A stretch of 64,000 bases of DNA from Myxococcales bacterium (GTDB lineage Bacteria > Myxococcota_A > Polyangia > Haliangiales > Haliangiaceae), in assembly GCA_016707895.1 (NCBI GenBank), contig JADJGV010000008.1:62001-126000 (forward strand), given 5' to 3'. Position numbers and translations under genes: made by a program. Numbering within the stretch: the first letter of the stretch is position 1; each line of letters begins with the position of its first letter. Positions 47,921 through 58,822 of the stretch are shown here, one piece after another. Below the pieces are notes generated by a model, which saw nothing but the letters and a program-made list of their open reading frames with translations, was not told where the DNA came from and did not search any database.

Positions 47921-50004
47921 GCGTCCCTCCGGTTGCCGCCGACCAGCTCGTGCTTGCTGGCGATCTTGATCGCGTAGGCGACGCGCAGGCTGCGCCGCTC
48001 GCCGGGCGCGAGCGCCAGCCGCCAGCGGTGGCCGCCGCGAAGCGCGGCGACGCCGGCCGCGGGCTCGGGCCGCCACGGCTCCCAGCCCGGGACCACCTCG
48101 TCGATCGTCACCTCGACCTCGTCGGTGTCGGGCGCCGGGATCGGCACGCGCTCGCGCACCTCGAGCGCCGCCGCCGGGCCGCCGAGGTGCTCGACGTCGA
48201 TCGTCACCTCGTGGATCAGCCGCAGCGAGCCGCGCAGCACGCCGGCGCTCTCCTCGCGGTAGCGCAGGTTGCGCGCGACCTTGACGTTGGGATCGACGCC
48301 CAGCCCGATCTGGATCGCGCCGCCCGGCGGGGTCTCGTCGAGCGGCGCGGTCAGCACCAGCTCGTCGCGCTCGTAGACGTCGACCGGCCCTGCGAGCAGC
48401 GGCGCGTCGAGCGGGTTGACCACCGTCGCGAGGCGGTACACCTCGGGCGCCACCGCCGGCGACACCACGTGGGCGATCGTCACCGGCGCGGCGTGGCTGG
48501 CCACGGCGATCGCGTGCCAGGCGCCGTCGGCGGCGACGTCGACCCGGCCGCCGGTCGCGAACGCGTAGTCGTACTGCCCGGGCCCGGGCTCGTGGCACCC
48601 CCGCGGCAGCGGCCGCGCGGTCAGCGCCTGGCGCCGCGCCTTGGCGCTGCCCCGGCTGTGGCTCAGCACGTCGGCGGCGATCGCGCCGCGCGCGGCGTCA
48701 TCGTGGCGGCGCAACACGCCGCGTCCGGCGACCTCGGGCCCCGGCAGATACAGCGCCCCGAACGCCAGCAGATCGTCGGCGGCGGTGACCGCGGTCGCCT
48801 CCTCGACGGGCGCCGGGGCCTGGCGGCGACCGCCGCCGCCCTCGCCCTTGGCGCGGCTCTTCCGCGCCTCCTCGGGCGCCCGATCGGCCGCCATCATCAT
48901 CGTCTTCTTCATCGGCGCCGGCGGCGCCGCGCCGGGGGCCATCGGCGCGCGCGACGCCATCATCGGCGCCGGCATCGCGGCCTCGGCCATCGGCGCCGGC
49001 GGCGGCGCGCCGGCGATCGCCCGCAGCGCGTCGAGGTTCTGCTCGCTGGTCGGCTCGTCGGCGTCGAGGTCGTCGAAGATCTCGTCGCCGAGCCGCGGCG
49101 CCGGCGGCGCGCCGTCGCGGAACGCCGCGTCCCAGTCGCGGTACAGCTCGTCGACGCCGACCGGCGGCGCCCGCCACCCCGCGCGCTGCGGCGCCGGCTG
49201 GGCGCGGCCGATGCGCAGCGCCGGCAGCTCGGGCAACGCGACCTTGCGCGTCGGCGCCGCGGTCGACAGCTCGAGCCGCGCGTCGCGCCAGTCCTCGCCG
49301 GTGGCCTGGGCCACCGCGGCCCGTAGCTCGAGCCGCACCTGGCCGTCGCCCAGCCGGGCCACGTAGCTCGGGGCCCAGCGCGCCCCGGCCACGCGGTAAC
49401 GACACGCCAGCGTGCACGCGCCACCGTCGCCGTCGACCTGCACCGCGGCCAGCACGGTCCGGCTGAGGCTGCCGGCGGCCAGCTCGGCCGACGACCGGCG
49501 CCGCCACCGCTCCTCGGCGGCGGCCAGCGCGCGCTGCGCGGCGTCGATCGCGCGCTCCAGCTCGGCCAGCGCGGCCTTGAGCGCAGCCCCCCGACGGCCT
49601 GCCGCGCCCAGCACGCCCTCGCGCGCGGTGACCACGTCGCTCCACCGCGGGCGCGGCGCGCGATCCCCGGCGGGCGCCACCGGCGCCAGGCCGGCCAGCG
49701 CCGCCAGGCTGGCCTTCAGCGACGCCCGCTCGGCGGTCAGCTCGGCCAGCCGGGTCGCGGCCGCCCGGCGGTCGGCGTCGGAGCCGCCGGCCTCGGTCGT
49801 CACCACCGCCAGGGTCGAGCGCACGCTGGTGGCGCGGGCCGGGCCGCTGACCTCGACCTCGAGCGAGTCCTCATCGAGGCCGGCCGGCAGGCCGACGAAG
49901 GCCACCTCGCCGCTGGCGGTCAGCGTCGCGGATGCGATCCGCGTCACCATCGCGGCCCCGGGGTGCACCACCACGCGATCGATCCGGGACGCGACCTCGA
50001 GCAT
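47917..50004 (-). CDS. DUF4140/DUF4139-type protein (MuiA-like)
   Basis: The 695-residue protein starts at 50004 after GAGGGAGC, with MLEVASRIDRVVVHPGAAMV (DUF4140). A charged helical region follows (about residues 60-150), then DUF4139 strands: YRVAGARWAPSYVARLGDGQ, TGEDWRDARLELSTAAPT, and a low-complexity Ala/Pro/Met linker around residues 330-400 that is typical of this family. The C-terminal half has GPVDVYERDELVLTAPLDE and VTIDEVVPGWEPWRPE. It is followed by a paralogue with four-base overlap, a clear tandem duplication. Confidence 0.86.
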   Translation of the reverse strand: MLEVASRIDRVVVHPGAAMVTRIASATLTASGEVAFVGLPAGLDEDSLEVEVSGPARATSVRSTLAVVTTEAGGSDADRRAAATRLAELTAERASLKASLAALAGLAPVAPAGDRAPRPRWSDVVTAREGVLGAAGRRGAALKAALAELERAIDAAQRALAAAEERWRRRSSAELAAGSLSRTVLAAVQVDGDGGACTLACRYRVAGARWAPSYVARLGDGQVRLELRAAVAQATGEDWRDARLELSTAAPTRKVALPELPALRIGRAQPAPQRAGWRAPPVGVDELYRDWDAAFRDGAPPAPRLGDEIFDDLDADEPTSEQNLDALRAIAGAPPPAPMAEAAMPAPMMASRAPMAPGAAPPAPMKKTMMMAADRAPEEARKSRAKGEGGGGRRQAPAPVEEATAVTAADDLLAFGALYLPGPEVAGRGVLRRHDDAARGAIAADVLSHSRGSAKARRQALTARPLPRGCHEPGPGQYDYAFATGGRVDVAADGAWHAIAVASHAAPVTIAHVVSPAVAPEVYRLATVVNPLDAPLLAGPVDVYERDELVLTAPLDETPPGGAIQIGLGVDPNVKVARNLRYREESAGVLRGSLRLIHEVTIDVEHLGGPAAALEVRERVPIPAPDTDEVEVTIDEVVPGWEPWRPEPAAGVAALRGGHRWRLALAPGERRSLRVAYAIKIASKHELVGGNRRDA

Positions 50005-50122
50005 CGTCGTCAGGCTCCCTCGGTCTGTGACCTCGGTCAAGGCCTGGCCGGTTGCCGAGGCTCGACACCTGTATTAGTGTCCCTGGGCGACGGCCGTCAC
50101 CGTCAGGGAAGGAATACGAGAG

Positions 50123-50599
50123 ATGCTTCGCAAGATTGCCCTTGGACTCTTTGGTGCGGCCCTCCTGGCCGCGTGCGGCCACGCCGAGTACGTCACCCAG
50201 ACCCAGACCGGCGGCATCATCCGCCTGGTCGGCGACCAGGGGAAGGCGTTCGAGGACGCCCAGAAGAAGATGGCGGCCCACTGCGGCCCCAGCAACTACA
50301 CCATCACGCAGCGCGGTGAAGAGGTGATCGGCCAGGACACCTTCACCAACCAGAACACCCAGTACGGCGAGGACACCGTCGCCGGCTCGGCGTCGCAGTA
50401 CGACTCGAACAGCTCGAACACCGCGGGCGCGTCGTCGACGCGCGGCGGTTCGAACAGCCAGGGCGTGGTCTCGACCCGCCAGGCCACCGAGCAGCGCGTC
50501 CGGTACCTGTGCGGCCAGGTCGCGCCGCCGCCGAACCCGGGCATCGCCCCGACGACGGTCGCCCCGGTGGCGCCGCCGCCCGGCTCGCCGCCGATGTGA
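50123..50599 (+). CDS. Lipoprotein of unknown function
   Basis: A 158-residue product with a lipoprotein signal (MLRKIALGLFGAALLAAC). The first 60 residues after the Cys are ordered (YVTQTQTGGIIRLVGDQGKA, DAQKKMAAHCGPSNYTITQR); the rest is Ser/Asn/Gln-rich and then Pro-rich, likely unfolded. Start at ATG 50123 after GAAGGAATACGAGAG. It is divergent from the DUF4139 gene (118 bases apart). Two hairpins follow its stop. Confidence 0.8.
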   Translation: MLRKIALGLFGAALLAACGHAEYVTQTQTGGIIRLVGDQGKAFEDAQKKMAAHCGPSNYTITQRGEEVIGQDTFTNQNTQYGEDTVAGSASQYDSNSSNTAGASSTRGGSNSQGVVSTRQATEQRVRYLCGQVAPPPNPGIAPTTVAPVAPPPGSPPM

Positions 50600-50605
50600 T
50601 CTCGA

Positions 50606-50645
50606 GAGGGTTTGTCGCCAAACCCTCCCCCGGCATTCGCCGGGG
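50606..50645. terminator. Two adjacent hairpins after the 50123 gene
   Basis: GAGGGTTTG (606-614) pairs with CAAACCCTC (619-627) around TCGC; next CCCCGGC (628-634) pairs with GCCGGGG (639-645) around ATTC. They start seven bases after the stop. No T-tract follows, but the stable pair would stall RNA polymerase or mark the transcript end. Confidence 0.6.
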
Positions 50646-50657
50646 CCCCCACCCAAG

Positions 50658-50790
50658 ACGGCCCGGATCCTTCAGCGAGGACCGGGCCGTTGGTGCGTGA
50701 GGCCGAAACGGCCCGGATCCTTCAGCGAGGACCGGGCCGTTGGCGCGTGAGCCCGAGACGGCCCGGATCCTTCAGCGAGGACCGGGTCGC
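50658..50790. repeat. Three tandem hairpin units, period 50 bp
   Basis: Copies at 50658-50690, 50708-50740 and 50758-50789 each have ACGGCCCGG, ATCCTTCAGCGAGGA and CCGGGCCGT. The arms pair and the inner TCCT/AGGA pairs too, leaving loop TCAGCG and a one-base bulge. The spacers (TTGGYGCGTGAGNCCGA) are also conserved. The third copy is truncated at its right arm (CCGGGTCGC). Together they look like an amplified terminator-type element upstream of the acyl-CoA dehydrogenase gene at 50842. Confidence 0.9.
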
Positions 50791-50841
50791 AGGGCAGACG
50801 ATGTCGCGCGAGGCTGGCGCGGGCCGCGGTAGGGTTCGGCC

Positions 50842-52512
50842 ATGGCGTTCATCCAGGAGCCCCCGCGGCTCGGCAACACGTACGCGACCGACAAGCTGCT
50901 CGCGTCGCTGGTCGATCGCAGCTTCGCCGGCGACGAGCGGGCTGGCGTGCACGAGCGGCTGGGGGCGCTGGGCGGCCTGGCCGGCGGGCCGCTGTACCAG
51001 CTGCAGCTGGCCGACCGCGAAAACGAGCCGGTCCACACGCCGTGGGACGCGTGGGGCAACCGCATCGATCACATCGAGGTGTCGCCGCTGTGGAAGCAGG
51101 CCGCGCGGCTCGCCGCCGAGCACGGCCTGGTGGCCACCGGCTACGACCGCGCGCGCGGCGCGCTGGCGCGGGTCGATCAGTTCGCGCGGGTCCACGTGCT
51201 CGGCCCGTCGCTCGACGTCTACACCTGCCCGCTGGCGATGACCGACGGCGCGGCGCGCACGCTGCTCGACAGCGGCAACGCCGCGCTGATCGAGCGCGCC
51301 CTGCCCCGCCTCACCTCGACCGATCCCACGACCGCGTGGACCTCGGGCCAGTGGATGACCGAGCGCACCGGCGGCTCCGACGTCGGGCTGTCGGAGACCG
51401 TCGCGCGTCAGGACGCCGACGGCACCTGGCGCCTGACCGGCACCAAGTGGTTCACCTCGGCGACCACCGCCGAGATGGCGCTGACCCTGGGCCGCCCCGA
51501 GGGCAACCCCGCCGGCTCGGCCGGCCTCGCGCTGTTCTACGTGCAGGTGCGCGACGCCGCCGGGCGGCTGGCCCCCGGCGTCGCCGTCAACCGCCTCAAG
51601 GACAAGCTCGGCACGCGCAAGGTGCCGACCGCCGAGCTCACGCTCGACGGCTGCCCGGCGATCCTGGTCGGCGCGCCCTCGGGCGGCGTCCGCGCGATCA
51701 CGCCGATGCTGTCGTTGACCCGCACCTGGAACGCGGTGTGCTCGGTGTCGGGCATGCGCCGCGCGCTCGATCTGGCCCGCGACTTTGCGACTCGGCGCCG
51801 CGCGTTCGGCGCGCTGCTCGCCGACAAGCCGCTGCACGCCGACACGCTGGCCGGCCTCGAGGCCGAGGCCGCCGCCGCGTTCATGCTGGCGTTCCGCGCG
51901 GTCGCGGTGCTCGGCGCGTGCGAGCACGACGGCGGCGACGAGGCGCAGCGGCTGCTGCGCGCGCTGACGCCGATCGCCAAGCTCACCACCGCCAAGCAGG
52001 CCGTGGCGATCGCGTCGGAGGCGATCGAGAGCTGCGGCGGCGCCGGCTACGTCGAGGACACCGGCCTGCCGCGGCTGATGGCCGACGCCCAGGTGCTGCC
52101 GATCTGGGAGGGCACGACCAACGTGCTGTCGCTCGACACGCTGCGCGCGCTGGCCAAGGGCGGCGCGTTCGCCACGCTGGCCGCCGATCTCGAGGCCCAC
52201 GCGCGCGCGGTCACCGACGATCGCCTGCGCCCCGCCGTCGACGCCGCGCGGGCCGGCCTGGCCCACGCCCAGCGCTGGGCCGGCGCGCACCTCGCCGAGC
52301 ACGACGCGCTCGAGGCCGGCGCGCGGCGGTTCGCGATGACGCTGGGGCGGTCGCTCGAGCTGGCCTACCTCGCGGCGCACGCGCAGTGGTGCGTCGACGC
52401 CCAGCACGCCAGCGCCGCGTACGCGGTGGCCGCCGCTCGCCGCTTCGCCCGCCACGGGGTCGACGTGATCGACGACGGCATCGAGGACGATCGCGCCGCG
52501 CTGCTCGGGTAG
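50842..52512 (+). CDS. Acyl-CoA dehydrogenase, AidB/ACAD11-like
   Basis: The 556-residue protein is longer than ordinary acyl-CoA dehydrogenases. MTERTGGSDVGLSET, GTKWFTSATTAEMALTLG, and GGAGYVEDTGLPRLMADAQV with WEGTTNVLSLDTLRAL match the AidB/ACAD11 branch; the Glu of WEGTTN is in the place of the catalytic base. Such proteins act on long or branched acyl-CoA, or in AidB bind DNA. Function here is open. ATG at 50842. Both flanks hold structured repeats. Confidence 0.9.
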   Translation: MAFIQEPPRLGNTYATDKLLASLVDRSFAGDERAGVHERLGALGGLAGGPLYQLQLADRENEPVHTPWDAWGNRIDHIEVSPLWKQAARLAAEHGLVATGYDRARGALARVDQFARVHVLGPSLDVYTCPLAMTDGAARTLLDSGNAALIERALPRLTSTDPTTAWTSGQWMTERTGGSDVGLSETVARQDADGTWRLTGTKWFTSATTAEMALTLGRPEGNPAGSAGLALFYVQVRDAAGRLAPGVAVNRLKDKLGTRKVPTAELTLDGCPAILVGAPSGGVRAITPMLSLTRTWNAVCSVSGMRRALDLARDFATRRRAFGALLADKPLHADTLAGLEAEAAAAFMLAFRAVAVLGACEHDGGDEAQRLLRALTPIAKLTTAKQAVAIASEAIESCGGAGYVEDTGLPRLMADAQVLPIWEGTTNVLSLDTLRALAKGGAFATLAADLEAHARAVTDDRLRPAVDAARAGLAHAQRWAGAHLAEHDALEAGARRFAMTLGRSLELAYLAAHAQWCVDAQHASAAYAVAAARRFARHGVDVIDDGIEDDRAALLG

Positions 52513-52532
52513 CGGGACCGGGACGACCGCAG

Positions 52533-52628
52533 CCGAAACGCGAATCGGGACCCGGCTTCCACCGGATCCCGACGACGCGCATGGCCCTGAGGAAGTCGCG
52601 GGTCTCCGAGGAGGATCTCGCGTTTCGG
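52533..52628. repeat. Nested inverted repeat between the dehydrogenase and rubrerythrin genes
   Basis: An outer 11-base arm CCGAAACGCGA (52533-52543) pairs perfectly with TCGCGTTTCGG (52618-52628). Inside lies a second hairpin, TCGGGACCCGG (52545-52555) with CCGGATCCCGA (52562-52572), one mismatch, loop CTTCCA. The whole element is 96 bp. The ACCCGG/CCGGATCC parts recall the hairpin array at 50658. Confidence 0.8.
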
Positions 52629-52650
52629 GTGGGGGCCCCACGTCTTGTGG

Positions 52651-52677
52651 GGGAGGGTCTTTGCGAAAGACCCTCTC
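52651..52677. terminator. Strong hairpin shared by two convergent genes
   Basis: GAGGGTCTTT (653-662), loop GCG, AAAGACCCTC (666-675) form a perfect 10-bp stem, extended weakly. It lies seven bases beyond the rubrerythrin stop (52684, minus strand) and downstream of the dehydrogenase (52512, plus strand), so it can act in both directions. Confidence 0.7.
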
Positions 52678-52683
52678 CCTATC

Positions 52684-53106
<423 letters not shown>

Positions 53107-53220
53107 CGTTGTCTCCTGCTATCGCGCGCCGACCGAGATCGGGCGCGTCGTGGTGTGGTGCTTAGGTAGCACGCTCCGCGTCGATGCGGCAACGCGCCGC
53201 GGCCCAACGCCGCGCGGCGC

Positions 53221-54857
53221 TCACGGCGTCGCGTAGGCGAGCGCGTAGCTGGCGACGATCTCCTGCAGGTGCTTGGCGTCCGGCCGCGTGCCGGGGGGCA
53301 GCTCGTTGACCAGCACGACGAACGCTAGCGGGCGCAGCCCGTCGACGCCGACCAGCCCGGCCAGGCTCGACACCGCCGCCAGCGTGCCGGTCTTGCCGCG
53401 CACCCGGCCGCGCACCGCCGGCCCGCCGAAGCGCCGGCGCAGCGTGCCGTCGACGCCGCCGATCGCCAGCGCGCTAGCCAGCTCGGGCCCGACCCGGAAG
53501 TCGCGCCACGCGGCCGCCAGCACCTTGGCCACCGCGGCGGCCGGCACGCTCGACGCGTCGTAGAGCCCCGAGCCGTTCTCGACGCGGACGCTGCCCGGCG
53601 CGACGCCGACCTCGGCGAGCATCGCCTGCACCACGGCGACGCCGTCGGCCCAGGTCCCGGGCCCGCCGCCGGCCGCCGCCCGGGCCTCGGCCCCCATCGT
53701 CTTCAGCACGGTCTCGGCCAGGTAGTTGTCGCTCGACTTCACCATGTCACGCACGACGTCGGCCAGCGGCGCGCTGTCGTGCTCCGCCAGCACGACCACC
53801 CGGTCGGTCGGCGCGATCGCGCGGCGGCGGATGCCCTTGCCGCGGACCCGGATGCCGGCGTCGGCCAGCGCGGCCCGCAGCGCCTCGCCGAACTGCGCCA
53901 CCGGATCGTCGACGCGCCGGCGCGCGAAGTAGACGCCGTCGGCCGCCGCGATCTGCCCGCTGACCCGCAGCTCGAGGTGGTCCTTCTTGACCTCGGTGCT
54001 GATGGCGACGCGGGTGCGGCCGGTGTCGACGGTGACGACGTCGTCCTCGATCAGCCGCACGTGATCGCTGGCCGGCGGATCGAGCGACACCGCCGCCAGG
54101 CCGAGGCCGATGCGATCGGGCACGACGATCACCGTGACCGCGTTGCGCTCGAGCGACGCGGCGCCGATCGGCGCGCGGAACCCGGCCCGCTCCTTGGGCT
54201 GATCGGCGTAGCGCGGCGGCTCGTCGACGTCGTCGAAGTAGCTGCCGTCGAACACCAGGTCGCCGGTGACGTACTCGACGCCGCGCCAGCGCAGGTCGCG
54301 CACCAGCGTGGCCAGGTCGCGGTTGGTCAGCGTCGGGTCGCCGCGTCCGCGCACGATCAGGTCGCCGTCGACGGTGCCGGTGGCGGCGTCGAACTCCTCG
54401 CCGTAGATCGTGGTCCGCCAGCGGAACGCCGGGCCCAGCGTGCGCAGCGCCGCGGTCGTGGTCAGCACCTTCTGCACCGACGCCAGGTTGAGCGGCCGGT
54501 CGGCGTCGTGCGACCACAGCACCTCGCCGGTCGTCACGTCGACCACGGTCGCGCCGATCGCCGCCCGGGCCAGCGCCGGGGTCGCGGCCAGCGCCTGCTC
54601 CAGCCCGGTCGCGATCCACGCCTTGCGCGCGGCGGGATCGGCCGGGGCCACCGGCAGCGCCATGCCGCCATCGTCGCCCTCGTCGTCGTCGTCGGTCGCC
54701 GGGGGCGGCGGCGCGCCGGCGTCGGCCAGCGGGTCGGCGGCGGGCGCGGCGGCGGGATCCACGGCGGGGTCCGGCGCTTGCGAGCGCGCGCCCGGCGTGA
54801 CGATACTCGTGGCGCCGAGCGCGAGCACGGCCGCCACCAGCGCGCGGCGACCACCCG

Positions 54858-54867
<10 letters not shown>
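53221..54867 (-). CDS. dacB: D-alanyl-D-alanine carboxypeptidase/endopeptidase (S13, DacB-like)
   Basis: The 548-residue protein has a signal peptide (RRALVAAVLALGATSIVTP) and an acidic linker, then the penicillin-binding S13 fold: SxxK in NLASVQKVLTT (S130-K133), SDN in MVKSSDNYLAET, KTG in VRGKTGTLAAVSS. It trims or cuts peptidoglycan cross-links in the periplasm. It begins at a GTG (54867) whose first bases overlap the divergent binding-protein gene by ten bases. A later start would lose the basic start of the signal peptide. Confidence 0.9.
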
Positions 54868-56389
<1,522 letters not shown>

Positions 56390-56393
<4 letters not shown>

Positions 56394-56767
56394 CCGCGTT
56401 CACGATCCGCGAGCACATCCGCCCCGACAGCAGCGTCGAGCTGACCGGGCTGGCCCGGCGCGGCGACGAGCTGGCGTTGGTGATCGACGGCGCCGATCGC
56501 GGCCGGCTCACCGACCTCGCGGTGGTGGTCGTGCTGCGCCGCTACGGGCGCGCGCTCGAGCCCGAGGTCGCCACGCTGCTGGCCGACGCGCCCCGCCTGG
56601 CGCTGCGCGACGGCCGCGCGCTGTGTCGGCTGCACTGGCGCGCCGCGGTCGACGCCGCCGCGCGCGACTGGCTGGTGTTGTGCGAGCCGGGCGCCGAGCC
56701 GGTGGCCGCGCTGTCGCCGACGATCGGCGCGGCGCTGGCGCACCTGGCCGGGGTCAAGGCGTCGTAG
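56390..56767 (+). CDS. Small hypothetical protein coupled to the binding-protein gene
   Basis: The 125-residue frame starts at ATG 56390, overlapping the upstream stop (ATGA). MTAFTIREHIRPDSSVELTG is followed by VIDGADRGRLTDLAVVVVLR and a basic/acidic mix; no membrane segment, no motif that I recognise. The end overlaps the opposing lipoprotein gene by 14 bases. Coupling suggests a role with the binding protein, but not which. Confidence 0.65.
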
Positions 56768-58283
56768 CCGGCGCCGCCGGGTCGTTGGCCGCGCCCACGT
56801 CGGGGACCTCGGGCGGCAGCTCGTCGACCGCGTCGGGGTCGTCGACGATCGGCTCGCTGCGGCACAGCGGCGCCGCGGTCGGCGGCAGCGTGTCGAGGGC
56901 CAGGCCGGCGCGCTCGCCGAGCTTGCCGCTCTCGCGGCCGGCGGCGGCGTCGAAGATCCGCAGGCCGCCCGAGCCGTCCTCGTAGATCAGCCGAACGTCG
57001 TCGATCCAGCGCGCGCGGAACCGGCTGTCGGCGGTGAGCACGTGCTTGTAGGCGCCGGTCTTGGCGTCGCCGACGTACAGCGACGGCTTGGCCGCCTCGT
57101 CGCCGGTCGCGCACGGATCGGTGGCGCCGGCGAACGCGATCCGGCCCTTGCCGGGCGACACCGCGAGGGACGCCAGGGTCGGCGTCGCGCCCAGCGCCGC
57201 GCGCAGCTTGTCGGCGATCGCCGGGTCGAGCTCGGCGGGCCACGCCGCGCCGCCGTCGACGACGACGTCCTCGAGCGTCATCGCCAGCGCCGGTGACGCC
57301 AGCTTCTCCAGCGGAGCCTTGGTCAGCTTGCCGGTGCCGCGATCGACGACGAACGTGGTCGCCGGCCCGGTGCTCCAGCGGCCGGTCGCGGGCGCGGTCG
57401 CGACCAGGATCTGCTCGCCGGGCCCGTAGCCGACGGTGACCAGCCGCGCCTTGCCGATCTTCGCGCTCGGGCTGGTCTCGGTGAAGTCGGCCGGGCTCCA
57501 CGCGCTGACCCAGCTGCGGGTGAGCAGCGGCGCGGCGGTCTTGGGGGCCTTGGCGGGATCCGGCACCTCGGCCTGCGAGAAGCCGACGAGCAACAGCTCG
57601 GCCGACGGGCCGCGCAGGTAGCCCGCGAGGCTGTGATCGGTGTGGGTCACGCGCAGGTAGCGCTTGGCCGCCACGTCGTAGGCGTACAGCTCGCCGCGGG
57701 TCGCCGCGTAGCCGGTGCCGGGCTTGGGCGCCTTCCAGCCCGAGCGCCGCGCCAGGATCAGGGGCTGCGTGGCCAGCGCGTCGGCGACCTGCCCGCGCAG
57801 CGTCGCCGACAGCGCCTTCACCGCCTGCCCCGGCGGCGTCGCCAGGAACGCCGTGAGGTCGGCGTCGGCCTCGAGGCCGGGGCCCCAGCGCAGCCAGTCG
57901 CCGGCGAGCGCCGCCGCCAGCGCGGTCGCCGCGCCGGCGCCGTCGCCGGTCTGGGCCAGCGCGACGCCCAGCCACCAGCGCGCGTCGAGGTGATCGGCGT
58001 CCTTGGCCAGCGTCGCCTCGCACGCCGCCTTGATGGCGGCCCAGTCGCGGGCCTTGGCCTTGAGCGCGGCCGTGACCTTCTCGTAGTCCTTCTGCGCCGG
58101 GCCGTAGACGTAGTTGAACCGCTTGACCGCGTCGACGCCGAGCGGCGGCACCGGCAGCGGCGCCGCGGCCGCGGTGCCCGTCCCGCTGCCCGTGCCCTGC
58201 CCCGCCGGGCCGTCCGACTTCTTGCCGCCACACGCGCTCGCGACCGCGAGCACCAGCGCACCGATGATCAGCTTGTTGTTCAC
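56754..58283 (-). CDS. Lipoprotein with TPR-like start and WD/PQQ-like region
   Basis: The 509-residue product begins at a GTG (58283) after GGAGG, with a lipoprotein signal (MNNKLIIGALVLAVASAC). Residues about 50-130 look like one or two tetratricopeptide units (AIKAACEATLAKDADHLDAR, WWLGVALAQTGDGAGAATAL). The remainder has scattered beta strands with YLRVTHTDHSLAGYL, ISPGKGRIAFAGATDP-like blocks and LYVGDAKTGAYKHVLTADSR, resembling a TolB/PQQ propeller. Function unknown. A divergent rhodanese gene starts 114 bases away. Confidence 0.78.
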   Translation of the reverse strand: MNNKLIIGALVLAVASACGGKKSDGPAGQGTGSGTGTAAAAPLPVPPLGVDAVKRFNYVYGPAQKDYEKVTAALKAKARDWAAIKAACEATLAKDADHLDARWWLGVALAQTGDGAGAATALAAALAGDWLRWGPGLEADADLTAFLATPPGQAVKALSATLRGQVADALATQPLILARRSGWKAPKPGTGYAATRGELYAYDVAAKRYLRVTHTDHSLAGYLRGPSAELLLVGFSQAEVPDPAKAPKTAAPLLTRSWVSAWSPADFTETSPSAKIGKARLVTVGYGPGEQILVATAPATGRWSTGPATTFVVDRGTGKLTKAPLEKLASPALAMTLEDVVVDGGAAWPAELDPAIADKLRAALGATPTLASLAVSPGKGRIAFAGATDPCATGDEAAKPSLYVGDAKTGAYKHVLTADSRFRARWIDDVRLIYEDGSGGLRIFDAAAGRESGKLGERAGLALDTLPPTAAPLCRSEPIVDDPDAVDELPPEVPDVGAANDPAAPATTP

Positions 58284-58396
58284 GGAACCTCCGCGCGGAC
58301 TGTAACCGCGCCTCGATACAACGCGCGCACGCGCGCGGCGATTCGCGGGCGATCGGCCGCTTGCGCCGGCCACCGGCGCGGGTAGGCTTGGCCACC

Positions 58397-58822
58397 ATGC
58401 GTACCCTGTCGTTCGTCGTCTCGTGCTCGCTGGCCGCGTTCGCCGTGACCGGCGCCGCGTGTTCCAAGGACAAGGCCAAGTCGACCGCCAAGGCCGGCCC
58501 GGCGACGGTGTCGGTCGACGAGCTGGCCAAGCAGCTCGACGCCAAGGCCGCGCGCCCGGTCGACGCCAACGGCGACAAGACCCGCAAGGACGTCGGCTTC
58601 ATCCCCGGCGCCGTGCTCCTGACCGACTACGAGACCTACGCCGCCACCGAGCTGCCCGCCGACAAGGCCCAGCCGCTGGTGTTCTATTGCGCCAACGAGC
58701 AGTGCGGCGCCTCGCACGAGGCGGCCGCCAAGGCGCTGTCGCTCGGCTACAAGGACGTGAAGGTGCTGACCGCCGGGATCATGGGCTGGAGCCAGGCCGG
58801 GCAGCGCGTCGAGAAGCTGTGA
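58397..58822 (+). CDS. Rhodanese-like lipoprotein
   Basis: A 141-residue product with a lipoprotein signal (MRTLSFVVSCSLAAFAVTGA then AC). Its domain ends in VFYCANEQCGASHEAAAKAL and VLTAGIMGWSQAG, a rhodanese fold with the active-site Cys in the YCANEQ loop. Such exported members may bind thiosulfate or serve redox signalling. It overlaps rsmE by four bases (GTGA), an odd pairing of envelope and ribosome functions. Confidence 0.84.
   Translation: MRTLSFVVSCSLAAFAVTGAACSKDKAKSTAKAGPATVSVDELAKQLDAKAARPVDANGDKTRKDVGFIPGAVLLTDYETYAATELPADKAQPLVFYCANEQCGASHEAAAKALSLGYKDVKVLTAGIMGWSQAGQRVEKL

Noticed and set aside
50052..50077. Promoter TTGCCG / TATTAG before the 50123 lipoprotein gene
   Set aside because: The 14-base spacer is too short for a sigma-70 promoter.
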